Positions 9,773-17,610 of a DNA stretch of 64,000 nt are shown piece after piece. Made by a program: the position numbers and the translations under genes. Source of the stretch: Desulfobaculum bizertense DSM 18034 (GTDB lineage Bacteria > Desulfobacterota > Desulfovibrionia > Desulfovibrionales > Desulfovibrionaceae); assembly GCF_900167065.1 (NCBI RefSeq), contig NZ_FUYA01000005.1, positions 186,001 through 250,000 of the forward strand, in the 5' to 3' direction. Numbering within the stretch: the first letter of the stretch is position 1; every line of letters starts with the position of its first letter. Under the pieces are notes generated by a model, which saw nothing but the letters and a program-made list of their open reading frames with translations, made no database searches and was not told the DNA's origin.

Positions 9773-11071
9773 ATGCTCGACGATTTGCAATCACTACTTG
9801 ATTTTGACCAGACGCATATCTGGCACCCATACACTTCGCTCAAAGCCCCCCTGCCGGTCTATCCGGTCCGTTCCGCACAAGGCGTTCGCCTCACGCTGGA
9901 AACAGGAGAGGAACTTATTGACGGGATGAGTTCCTGGTGGGCAGCCATTCATGGTTACTCTCACCCAGCACTCGTGCAGGCCCTGAGTTCTCAGGCCGAA
10001 AAAATGTCCCACGTCATGTTTGGCGGCATCACGCACCGCCCAGCAGTTGAGCTGGCGGAAAAGCTTGTCCGCATGACTCCAGAATCACTACAGTACGTGT
10101 TTTATAGTGACTCCGGCTCCGTTTCTGTCGAAGTCGCCATTAAAATGGCCTTTCAGTACTGGATTTCTCAGGGCAAACCAGAACGCAGTTCCCTACTCAC
10201 GGTCTGCGGTGGCTACCACGGCGACACCTTCCAGCCCATGAGCGTCTGCGACCCGGTCAACGGCATGCACAGCGTCTTTTCGCGCGTCCTGCCAAAGCAC
10301 TATTTTGCCCCGGCTCCCCGCCCCAGATTTGACGAAGCGTGTACCGAAGACGACCTTGATGCACTCAAGGCACAAATATTCTCCCATCACGACCACATTG
10401 CAGCTCTCATTCTGGAACCTGTTGTACAGGGTGCAGGCGGAATGCGCTTCTATTCGCCAGACTATCTGCGCCGGGTGCGCGAACTCTGCGATGAGAACGA
10501 TATTCTGCTCATCGCAGACGAAATCGCCACAGGTTTTGGACGCAGTGGCAAGCTCTTTGCCTGCGAGCACGCAGGAATTGAACCAGACATCATGTGTGTA
10601 GGCAAGGCTCTGACTGGCGGCATGATGAGCATGGCCGCAACCCTTGCCAACGAAAAAGTTGCTCGCGGTATTTCAGAAGGCAGTCTGCCCGTCCTCATGC
10701 ACGGCCCAACATTTATGGGAAATCCCCTTGCCTGTAGCGTTGCCAATGCCAGCCTTTCCCTTTTGGAAAAGACGCCATGGCAAAAACGCGTTCTCGCCAT
10801 TGAGAAACAGCTCCGGGAAGAACTTGCCCCCTGTAGCTTTATGCCTACGGTTGCCGATGTTCGCGCCCTTGGTGCCATTGGCGTCGTGGAAACGCACAAG
10901 GCTGTGGACATGGCCCGTCTGCAAAAATTCTTTGTGGACAAAGGCGTCTGGATTCGTCCCTTTGGCAAACTTGTGTACATCATGCCGCCGTACATCATCA
11001 GCCCGGAAGACTTGTCCAAGCTCTGCGCTGCGGTCTGTGAAGCGGTATCAGATTCGAGGTTTTTTGGATGA
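9773..11071 (+). CDS. bioA: Adenosylmethionine-8-amino-7-oxononanoate aminotransferase
   Basis: PLP enzyme that converts KAPA to DAPA in biotin synthesis, using S-adenosylmethionine as amino donor. The 432-residue protein has the N-terminal IWHPYTS substrate-binding segment diagnostic of BioA, the GGYHGDT motif, DEIATGFGR with the PLP aspartate, and the Schiff-base lysine in CVGKALTGG. The start follows AAGGAG by seven bases. Its stop overlaps the start of bioD (ATGA), so the two are co-translated. Confidence 0.95.
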   Translation: MLDDLQSLLDFDQTHIWHPYTSLKAPLPVYPVRSAQGVRLTLETGEELIDGMSSWWAAIHGYSHPALVQALSSQAEKMSHVMFGGITHRPAVELAEKLVRMTPESLQYVFYSDSGSVSVEVAIKMAFQYWISQGKPERSSLLTVCGGYHGDTFQPMSVCDPVNGMHSVFSRVLPKHYFAPAPRPRFDEACTEDDLDALKAQIFSHHDHIAALILEPVVQGAGGMRFYSPDYLRRVRELCDENDILLIADEIATGFGRSGKLFACEHAGIEPDIMCVGKALTGGMMSMAATLANEKVARGISEGSLPVLMHGPTFMGNPLACSVANASLSLLEKTPWQKRVLAIEKQLREELAPCSFMPTVADVRALGAIGVVETHKAVDMARLQKFFVDKGVWIRPFGKLVYIMPPYIISPEDLSKLCAAVCEAVSDSRFFG

Positions 11072-11703
11072 GCACACTCCCACACCGCATTTTTGTCACA
11101 GGCACAGACACCGACGCGGGGAAAACAGTCATCAGCGCTCTGCTGACCCTTGGACTCAAGGCCCACTACTGGAAACCTGTCCAAAGTGGCTGCGAAATTG
11201 ATTCCGACACGAAAACTGTGCAGGAACTCACGGGCCTTTCTGACGAACACTTTTTGCCAGAAAGCTACCGGCTCACTGAGCCGCTCTCTCCGCACGAGGC
11301 TGCGGTTCGCGACGGGGTACGCATTGATCTGGACACAATCCAGCTGCCCACGAGTTTCACCTCACTTCCAGCAGAAACGCCGCTTGTGGTCGAAGGTGCT
11401 GGTGGCATTCTGGTTCCTCTTGCCCCCGGAGTCCTGACCATTGATCTTGTCAAAAAACTCGAACTCCCGGCGCTTGTCGTCGCCCGTTCAGGCCTTGGAA
11501 CCATCAATCACACCCTGCTGACCCTGCATGCGCTCCGAGCCAGCGACATTCCCATTGCGGGTGTCGTTCTCAATGGCCCACGGCATCCGGAAAATGCAGA
11601 GGCCATCGAAGAATACGGACAAGTTCCTGTTCTGGCTCAGGTCGAACAACTCGAACTCAGCCCCCACGCACTTGCCGCAGCATTTGCCAACGCTTTTGCA
11701 TAA
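11068..11703 (+). CDS. bioD: Dethiobiotin synthetase
   Basis: ATP-dependent enzyme that closes the ureido ring of DAPA with carbon dioxide to form dethiobiotin. The 211-residue protein carries the P-loop GTDTDAGKT at its N-terminus, KPVQSGC for DAPA/carbamate binding, and VEGAGGILVPL (switch-like Mg site). It follows bioA in the same operon. BioB, the next enzyme, is not within the window. Confidence 0.95.
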   Translation: MSTLPHRIFVTGTDTDAGKTVISALLTLGLKAHYWKPVQSGCEIDSDTKTVQELTGLSDEHFLPESYRLTEPLSPHEAAVRDGVRIDLDTIQLPTSFTSLPAETPLVVEGAGGILVPLAPGVLTIDLVKKLELPALVVARSGLGTINHTLLTLHALRASDIPIAGVVLNGPRHPENAEAIEEYGQVPVLAQVEQLELSPHALAAAFANAFA

Positions 11704-11708
11704 CGCAC

Positions 11709-11749
11709 AAAACGGCGCACAGGATCATCTCCTGACTGCGCCGTTTTTT
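11709..11749. terminator. Bidirectional terminator between bioD and bioC
   Basis: A 10-bp AAAACGGCGC/GCGCCGTTTT stem with an inner AGGA-tcatc-TCCT extension is flanked by A and T runs. It lies between the convergent bioAD and bioF-esterase-bioC transcripts. Confidence 0.85.
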
Positions 11750-11768
11750 CTTTAAAATTTCTCTTTGC

Positions 11769-12542
11769 CTATTCTTCTGGCTTTCGCTCGCCCCACACAA
11801 AAAGAACTCGCCACGTTGCGCGAACACTCCCGTCTGGCTGAGAATAGTGTCGGCTGTACTCCTGCAAAAAGCGCAGGTACTGCTCACGAGGAAAAGCTCT
11901 TCCTGCTCCAGCTCCCGTAAAGCCACACTGCTTGAGCTGCCGAAGCATGTCCCGCGCAGAAGCATAGCTTTCCTGCACCTCCCAGACCAGCTCAGAGCAC
12001 CGAATGCCCGGCGTCCCAGAGATACTCCACAGATATTCCTGCTCATCTCGCATGGGCAGAACACGGCCAAAGCCCGTATGTTCACTCACAGCCGCAAGCT
12101 CGGAAAGTGTTCCCGAAACAAACATGGCAAAAGAAAACACGCCACCGGGCCGCAGCAAACGCAAATTTGCTGGCAGTGAATGCGCTGGATCTCGATACCA
12201 CTGGAACATTGACGAACTCAGCAGCAGATCTGTGCAGCCTTCCGGCAAGGGCAATTCTTCACCATCCGCCACAACTGCAAGCTCATTTCCCGCACGGTCC
12301 GGAGCTTCACGGAGCATCCCCTCGGCAATGTCCAGCCCAAGGTACTGCTTCCACGAAATACGGCCATGCAGGTACTGGGCAAGCAGCCCCTGCCCCGCAC
12401 CGAGTTCGATGACCCGGTCATACTCTCCGGCAGGGACATTGGCAGCACAGTCCTGTGCGACTTTGCGCTGCACCTTTGCAGCCTCACGATAGTGCGCTCC
12501 AGCTCGACTAAAAGAGCGAGCGACCAGTGGCTTCCTCAACAC
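11769..12542 (-). CDS. bioC: Malonyl-ACP O-methyltransferase
   Basis: SAM-dependent methyltransferase of 257 residues that methylates malonyl-ACP so it can be extended to pimeloyl-ACP methyl ester. ELGAGQG is SAM motif I, and the N-terminal FSRAGAHY plus SSSMFQWYRDP in the middle are characteristic of BioC. The start is GTG and overlaps the upstream hydrolase gene by 35 bases; GAGGAA lies about 12 bases before it. It is third in the minus-strand bioF-hydrolase-bioC operon. Confidence 0.9.
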   Translation of the reverse strand: MLRKPLVARSFSRAGAHYREAAKVQRKVAQDCAANVPAGEYDRVIELGAGQGLLAQYLHGRISWKQYLGLDIAEGMLREAPDRAGNELAVVADGEELPLPEGCTDLLLSSSMFQWYRDPAHSLPANLRLLRPGGVFSFAMFVSGTLSELAAVSEHTGFGRVLPMRDEQEYLWSISGTPGIRCSELVWEVQESYASARDMLRQLKQCGFTGAGAGRAFPREQYLRFLQEYSRHYSQPDGSVRATWRVLFVWGERKPEE

Positions 12543-13137
12543 TTTTCTCTAATTCCTCTTCTGGGACATAATGCCCAGTTGTCAGCGCCCGGTACTGTGC
12601 CCGAGGCAATTTGCCTGCGATTTCTACAGCCTCAGAAACGGGCACAATCTGATCAGAAAGCCCTGCCAGTACCAGCACATGAGGGTACTCTTTGTCTGGT
12701 GCAAACACGGCCTCTGAATCCAGCAAAAATTCTAGTCCTGCGCGCAGTTCGTCACGATACGCATCGCACCATGAAGCATCCGCACCCCGCACGCCACAGG
12801 TCCGATAGAAGGCCCGCACAGTTCGCACGGGATTCTTGTCAAAATTTTCAATCATCTTCAGCACTGTGCTTCGGTACAGGCATCGCGTGTACTGATAAAA
12901 CGGTGCAATAAGCACAATCTGTTCATAGCGCTTGCTCAACTCTGGCAAATCCTTGAGCACAAGATGTGCCCCCGTGGACCAACCCACAAGCATTTCCCCC
13001 TCGCCTGCGCGCAGTGCGTCCTGAATCTCTTCTGGAGTCTGCAAAACAAAGGGATGAAGGAACTGTGCAGCCTGACTCAGACGCGGAAACAAATCCGGGT
13101 GCCCAGCCCAGCCCGAGACAAATGTCAGCCTATTCAT
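12508..13137 (-). CDS. Alpha/beta hydrolase, probable pimeloyl-ACP methyl ester esterase
   Basis: A small (209-residue) alpha/beta hydrolase. The nucleophile elbow is GWSTGAH (Ser near residue 70), the likely acid is in GLSDQIV and the catalytic His in TTGHYV. It sits between bioF and bioC, exactly where organisms place the esterase (BioH, BioG, BioJ, BioK, BioV) that removes the methyl group to end BioC-primed elongation. Which of these non-orthologous families it belongs to cannot be told by eye, so no symbol is given. ATG at 13137 overlaps the bioF stop by eight bases and has AAGGA upstream; an in-frame TTG at 13158 is less likely. Confidence 0.75.
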   Translation of the reverse strand: MNRLTFVSGWAGHPDLFPRLSQAAQFLHPFVLQTPEEIQDALRAGEGEMLVGWSTGAHLVLKDLPELSKRYEQIVLIAPFYQYTRCLYRSTVLKMIENFDKNPVRTVRAFYRTCGVRGADASWCDAYRDELRAGLEFLLDSEAVFAPDKEYPHVLVLAGLSDQIVPVSEAVEIAGKLPRAQYRALTTGHYVPEEELEKSVEEATGRSLF

Positions 13138-14317
13138 GGCTCTGAATTTCCTTTGCAAGCTCTGTAAACGCGGATTTCACCAGTTCAAGATCCTCCTGCA
13201 CCATGTCAGCACGAAGCGAAAGTCTCAGCCGTGCGGTTCCTGCCGGAACTGTCGGTGGCCGGATTGCAGACACGAAAACGCCTTTGGTCAAAAGGAAATC
13301 TCTCGCAAAAAGCGCATCCTCATTGCGTCCCATCAGCACAGGGATAATCTGAGTTTCGGAACCGCCAGTCTCAAATCCAAGCTTGCCAAGCACCTCGCGC
13401 AGTTCCTGTGCCATACCCAAAAGGCGTTGGCCTTCATTCGGGTTTTGGCGAATGCGGAAGAGTGCGGCAAAATTGCCTGCAATAACTGACGGCGGCAGGG
13501 ACGTTGAAAAAACAAATCCACGGCCCCGGTTTCGGACAAGAGCAACAATGTCAGCGCGTGCTGCAACGTATGCCCCATAACCGCCCCATGCCTTACTCAT
13601 CGTTCCCATATGGATGTCGACGGCATCAGCAAGGCCCAGAGCATGAGCAAGGCCACGACCTTCACCCCAGATTCCTGAGGCATGAGCTTCATCAAGGGCC
13701 AGCAGAACCCCATGCTCTTCGCACAGGTCCACAATCTCCCGAAGCGGCGCACAGTCACCATCCATGCTAAACACGGAATCCGTGACCAAAATTTTCTGTT
13801 CCACATCGCGGTGCTTCTCCAGCAAGTCCGCAAGGTGTTTCATGTCGCAATGGCGGTACCGCACATGCTTTGCCCGCGACAACTGGATGCCATCAACAAT
13901 GCTCGCATGATTCAGGCGGTCCGAAAACACCACAGTGTTTCGTCCGGCCAGTGCTCCAAGCCATGAAAGATTTGCAGCGTAGCCAGAGCCAATGACGAGC
14001 GCTGATTCTGTTCCCAAAAAGCTGGCAATCTCCCGCTCCAGCTTTTCGTACAGAGAAGAATTCCCCGTGACAATGCGCGAGGCTCCGCTGCCTGTCCCCT
14101 GTTCACGAGCTGCACGAGAGGCTGCATCGCACACCGCGGGGTGTGTGGAAAGCCCCAGATAGTTATTCGTGGCAAGGTTCAACAACTCTTTGCCATCGAA
14201 CCGAAGTCTCAGGTCTGCCCCATCTTCCACAGGTGGAAGCTCCCGGAGTGCAGACGAGTCTCGAAGCTGTGCAAGCTCGGAAGAGCAATACTTTTCCCAA
14301 AACAGTTTCTTTTTCAT
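13130..14317 (-). CDS. bioF: 8-amino-7-oxononanoate synthase
   Basis: PLP-dependent alpha-oxoamine synthase of 395 residues that condenses pimeloyl-thioester with alanine to give KAPA. NNYLGLSTHP, GSGASRIVTGN, the DEAHASG aspartate-histidine motif and the PLP lysine in MGTMSKAWGGYG are all present. It is the first gene of the operon with the hydrolase and bioC. The family also includes glycine C-acetyltransferase, but the neighbourhood settles the biotin role. Confidence 0.93.
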   Translation of the reverse strand: MKKKLFWEKYCSSELAQLRDSSALRELPPVEDGADLRLRFDGKELLNLATNNYLGLSTHPAVCDAASRAAREQGTGSGASRIVTGNSSLYEKLEREIASFLGTESALVIGSGYAANLSWLGALAGRNTVVFSDRLNHASIVDGIQLSRAKHVRYRHCDMKHLADLLEKHRDVEQKILVTDSVFSMDGDCAPLREIVDLCEEHGVLLALDEAHASGIWGEGRGLAHALGLADAVDIHMGTMSKAWGGYGAYVAARADIVALVRNRGRGFVFSTSLPPSVIAGNFAALFRIRQNPNEGQRLLGMAQELREVLGKLGFETGGSETQIIPVLMGRNEDALFARDFLLTKGVFVSAIRPPTVPAGTARLRLSLRADMVQEDLELVKSAFTELAKEIQSHE

Positions 14318-14502
14318 AGCAGGACGAAGAGCTACTCCAATTTGACGTTGTTCGCAATCCGACTTTTTTGGTCATACATGCGATCATGAAAACAATTCCA
14401 CTGCCTTGCACTTTTCTTAGAACTGCCTCACAGTGACACAGAGTCCCTTTTTTTGCAGCGCCTTTTTCGCAGCCCCGCACTGCACAAGTCAAAGGAGGTT
14501 GT

Positions 14503-15594
14503 ATGTCTTTTTCTTTGCCGCGCTATCAGGAGCCAGACTTTTCTTTGCCGACGTTCAAAAACGCTCCGTGCGCCCGCTTTGAACCCGCTCCATGTGATGG
14601 CGTCGCCCCTGACGACTTTCACGCAACATCTATTTTCCCTGAATATTTCCAGACGAACCAAGGGCAGTGGTCTTTGCCTGTATGTTCTCGCATGGACTGC
14701 GTTGTGGTCAACCTCGACGGAGCGCTCTCCGTTGTCGAACCTCGGCGCCTGCGCCAGGGCGACATGGTTTGCGTTGGCCGCCACGAAAACGGCGAAGACG
14801 GGATTTACGTTCACAGCGAACCATTTCCTGCCCCACCCGGAAGCACAGCCCAGTTTGCCTTTCGGACCCGCATGACTCGTGAAAGCTCTTTTTCCATCGA
14901 CTACGACGAACTCTACAGCCTGCTCCGCCATGAGCGGAAGCATGGTTCCATCGTCTGGGTTATGGGTCCTGCTGTCGTCTTTGACCATGACTCGCGGGAA
15001 GCTCTTGAGCATCTTGTCCGGGAAGGCTTTGTCGATGCGCTCCTTGCGGGCAATGCCCTTGCAACGCACGACATTGAAGCCTCGCTTTACCGCACCGCCC
15101 TCGGACAGGAAATCTACACCAAGCAGTCTTCTCCGCACGGTCACTATCATCATCTTGATGCCCTCAACGTTGTTCGCAAAGCAGGCTCAATCAAAGCCGC
15201 AATCGACAACGGCAGCATTACAAATGGCGTCATGAACGCCCTGCACGACAAGGGCATTCCCTTTGTCCTTGCAGGCTCAATCCGCGACGACGGCCCACTG
15301 CCTGAGGTCTATGCGGACTGTTATGCCGCGCAGGATGCCATGCGAAACATCGTTCAGAAAGCAACCACAGTCATGGCTCTTGCAACCCAGCTTCACACCA
15401 TCGCCGTCGGCAACATGACCCCCAGCTATACATTCACCAAAGAAGGTCAAATTCGGCCGGTTTTCTTTTACAGCGTCGACATGAGTGAATTTGTCATCAA
15501 CAAACTCGCCAATCGCGGGTCCCTCTCTGCCCGCTCCATTCTGACCAATGTTCAGGACTTTCTTGTCACCACAGCCCGAGGACTTGGCATATAA
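14503..15594 (+). CDS. TIGR00300/LOR-SDH-type protein, possible ornithine cyclodeaminase
   Basis: A 363-residue protein that I place in the TIGR00300 family (named after the lysine-oxoglutarate reductase/saccharopine dehydrogenase bifunctional enzyme domain). The C-terminal part (from ERKHGSIVWVMGPAVVFDHD on) matches the part of the family for which ornithine cyclodeaminase activity has been reported in archaea and in cyanobacterial ArgZ/AgrE. An N-terminal region with several Cys precedes it. AAAGGAGG lies seven bases before the ATG. It converges with the COG2403 gene; no arginine-catabolic genes are visible here. Function is inferred from family only. Confidence 0.6.
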   Translation: MSFSLPRYQEPDFSLPTFKNAPCARFEPAPCDGVAPDDFHATSIFPEYFQTNQGQWSLPVCSRMDCVVVNLDGALSVVEPRRLRQGDMVCVGRHENGEDGIYVHSEPFPAPPGSTAQFAFRTRMTRESSFSIDYDELYSLLRHERKHGSIVWVMGPAVVFDHDSREALEHLVREGFVDALLAGNALATHDIEASLYRTALGQEIYTKQSSPHGHYHHLDALNVVRKAGSIKAAIDNGSITNGVMNALHDKGIPFVLAGSIRDDGPLPEVYADCYAAQDAMRNIVQKATTVMALATQLHTIAVGNMTPSYTFTKEGQIRPVFFYSVDMSEFVINKLANRGSLSARSILTNVQDFLVTTARGLGI

Positions 15595-15620
15595 AAAAAG
15601 GCCGCTCTTGGCGGCCTTTT
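15594..15620. terminator. Bidirectional terminator
   Basis: A 6-bp perfect GGCCGC/GCGGCC stem with a five-base loop is flanked by AAAAAA and TTTT. It serves both the TIGR00300 gene and the convergent COG2403 gene. Confidence 0.85.
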
Positions 15621-15629
15621 CATCTTTTT

Positions 15630-16970
15630 CTAGTCTCCCAGCTTTTCTTTCAGAACAGGCTGGAGTTTCTTCATAAGAATATCTTCCAAGAATGGCTCTT
15701 CGGTATCTTCATATCCGTAGCTCACATGCTGGTATGGCGTCTTGATTTCCAGGAAGCGCCCCAGTCGTGCCGGAGTACCAAAAAGCACCATATCGCAGTC
15801 CACAGCGTTTATTGTTGCTTCCAGATCTTTCAACTGCTCTGGGCTATAGCCCATTGCCGGAAGCACAGCCCCAATATGTGGATACTTTTTAAAAACATCA
15901 CGGATTCCCCCCTGAGCAAAGGGATGCGGATCAACGCATTCTGCGGCCTGGAATTTCTCGGCAGCCAGCACGCCAGCACCAAATCCCATTTCGCCATGAG
16001 TCAGGGTAGGCCCGTCCTCAACAACCAGCACTCGCTTATCCTTAATGAGTGAAGCCGCCTGCACGTCCACAGGTGATGCAGCAAGGCAAATCTCAGCCTT
16101 TGGGTTCGCCTTCTGGATATTCGCGCGCACCTGCTCCACGCCTTCAACTTCCGCAGTATGTACCTTATTAATGACTGCGATGTCTGCAAGTAGCATATTG
16201 GTTTCGCCCGGATAATACAGGAGTTCATGCCCCGCGCGATGAGGATCAAAGACCGTAATCTGCACATCAGGCTTATAAAACGAGGTATCATTATTGCCCC
16301 CGTCCCACACAATCACGTCCGCTTCCTTTTCCGCTTCTGCTAGGATTTGTCCGTAATCCACGCCTGCGAAGACTACGACGCCCATGCTTACCAGAGGCTC
16401 GTACTCTTCCCGCTCCTCAACCGTGCAATCATGGAGATCAATATCTTCGATGCTCGCAAAGCGTTGTACGATCTGTTGCGGGATGTCCCCATATGGCATT
16501 GGGTGGCGCACCACGACTGGGCGTTTATCCCGCGCTTGCAGAATCTCGCACACCTTACGCGTCGTCTGCGATTTGCCGCAGCCTGTACGCACAGCGCACA
16601 CCGCAACAACAGGCTTTTTCGACTTGAGCATTGTATAGCTCGCGCCAATCATTATAAAATCTGCACCCTCTGCCATCACTTCGGAAGCTCGGTGCATCAC
16701 CTGCTGGTATGGAACATCAGAATACGAAAACGCAACAAGATCCACCTTATGCGTCCGTATAACTTCTCGAATCTCACCTTCCGGCACAACGGGAATGCCC
16801 TCAGGATACCCCGCACCACACAACTCCGCTGGATACCGCCGACCCTCTATCCCTTCTATCTGGGCAGCAGTAAACGCAACAACGTGGTAGCGCGGATTGT
16901 CCCGAAAATAGACATTAAAATTGTGGAAATCCCGTCCCGCTGCTCCCATTATGACAACCTTCTCAATCAT
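15630..16970 (-). CDS. COG2403 GTPase / cyclic 2,3-diphosphoglycerate synthetase-like protein
   Basis: A 446-residue P-loop protein of the family annotated as cyclic 2,3-diphosphoglycerate synthase or predicted GTPase. An N-terminal nucleotide-binding-like GAAGRDFHNFN segment is followed by the P-loop RTGCGKSQTT (about residue 130) and the VWDGGNNDTSF motif. Bacterial members have no proven cDPG synthesis, so the enzymatic name should not be taken literally. ATG at 16970 has AGAGGTG upstream; the GTG two codons earlier does not. It converges with the TIGR00300 gene. Confidence 0.75.
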   Translation of the reverse strand: MIEKVVIMGAAGRDFHNFNVYFRDNPRYHVVAFTAAQIEGIEGRRYPAELCGAGYPEGIPVVPEGEIREVIRTHKVDLVAFSYSDVPYQQVMHRASEVMAEGADFIMIGASYTMLKSKKPVVAVCAVRTGCGKSQTTRKVCEILQARDKRPVVVRHPMPYGDIPQQIVQRFASIEDIDLHDCTVEEREEYEPLVSMGVVVFAGVDYGQILAEAEKEADVIVWDGGNNDTSFYKPDVQITVFDPHRAGHELLYYPGETNMLLADIAVINKVHTAEVEGVEQVRANIQKANPKAEICLAASPVDVQAASLIKDKRVLVVEDGPTLTHGEMGFGAGVLAAEKFQAAECVDPHPFAQGGIRDVFKKYPHIGAVLPAMGYSPEQLKDLEATINAVDCDMVLFGTPARLGRFLEIKTPYQHVSYGYEDTEEPFLEDILMKKLQPVLKEKLGD

Positions 16971-17098
16971 GGTCACCTCTTGTAGATGCTACCGGTTAAC
17001 CTCGGAAATTCCAGAACGCTCCCCTACTAAACCGCAGTTCTCACCCTTTTTCAAGTACACAACTCATTTTATGGAGCTAAGTCGGGCTGTGTTTTATT

Positions 17099-17209
17099 GG
17101 GGCGCTGCCCCAAGCCCTGCAAGGGGCGCTGGGGTGGGCGGGGACTCTGTCCCCGCACCTCTGCAAGGGGCGCTGCCCCTTGACCCCGCCCAAGGACGAG
17201 GCCCTTGGG
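17099..17209. repeat. Cluster of GC-rich perfect hairpins (left part of island)
   Basis: Four inverted repeats are packed into 110 bases: 17099-17111 (GGGGC/GCCCC), 17138-17156 (GCGGGGAC/GTCCCCGC), 17164-17182 (CAAGGGGC/GCCCCTTG) and 17189-17209 (CCCAAGG/CCTTGGG). The unit CAAGGGGCGCTG occurs twice. The base composition is much more GC-rich than the coding sequence around it, and no open frame there looks like a gene. Confidence 0.75.
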
Positions 17210-17223
17210 AATCCCGCTTTCGC

Positions 17224-17288
17224 CCGAAAAAAGGGGCCGGATGAGTGAAAGCCTTTGGCTTTCCCCTTCATCCGGCCCCTTTTTTCGG
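17224..17288. terminator. Very long bidirectional terminator-like hairpin
   Basis: A 21-bp outer stem (CCGAAAAAAGGGGCCGGATGA and its complement) encloses an inner 7-bp stem GAAAGCC-ttt-GGCTTTC. Both arms end in A/T tracts, so it would terminate transcription in either direction. It is far longer than the other terminators in this window and may belong to a dispersed repeat rather than to one gene. Confidence 0.75.
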
Positions 17289-17341
17289 CCTAGTGGCGTT
17301 TCCCGATTGCGTGTTCTTCTGCCTTTTTCTGCCTCACCCCC

Positions 17342-17373
17342 TTTCTTTCTGAACGCGAGCGTTCAGAAAGAAA
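17342..17373. repeat. 32-base perfect palindrome
   Basis: Two 15-base arms (TTTCTTTCTGAACGC and its exact complement) are separated by only GA, more like a cruciform-forming palindrome than a terminator. Confidence 0.8.
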
Positions 17374-17425
17374 ACGGTGGCGAACTCGCAGAAGAGAAAG
17401 ACGTTCTTATCGCATTCTCACCCAA

Positions 17426-17466
17426 GTTTAAAAGCCGAGCAAGCGAAGCTTGCACGGCTTTTAAAC
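17426..17466. repeat. 41-base compound palindrome
   Basis: The outer 12-bp arm GTTTAAAAGCCG pairs perfectly with CGGCTTTTAAAC; after an A-A mismatch an inner GCAAGC-gaa-GCTTGC hairpin continues the stem. Confidence 0.8.
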
Positions 17467-17478
17467 TCGATGAGGATA

Positions 17479-17501
17479 CGTAAGGGAATCATTCCCTTAC
17501 G
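17479..17501. repeat. 23-base perfect palindrome
   Basis: Eleven-base arms CGTAAGGGAAT and ATTCCCTTACG are separated by a single C. It follows the 41-base palindrome after only 12 bases. Confidence 0.8.
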
Positions 17502-17507
17502 CGGGGT

Positions 17508-17586
17508 CCGGGGCTGGCCCCGGCCGGGGTTTGGGGGCAGCACCCCCAACATCCCCCCCAACCAACATCCCCCCCAACCAACATCC
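17508..17586. repeat. Two GC hairpins followed by a 16-base tandem repeat
   Basis: Hairpins at 17508-17523 (CCGGGGC/GCCCCGG) and 17531-17549 (TTGGGGG/CCCCCAA) are followed by about 2.4 copies of the 16-base unit AACATCCCCCCCAACC (17548-17586). The array ends about 25 bases before the end of the minus-strand chemoreceptor gene. Confidence 0.75.
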
Positions 17587-17610
17587 ACCATCCATCCAAC
17601 ACAAACATGC

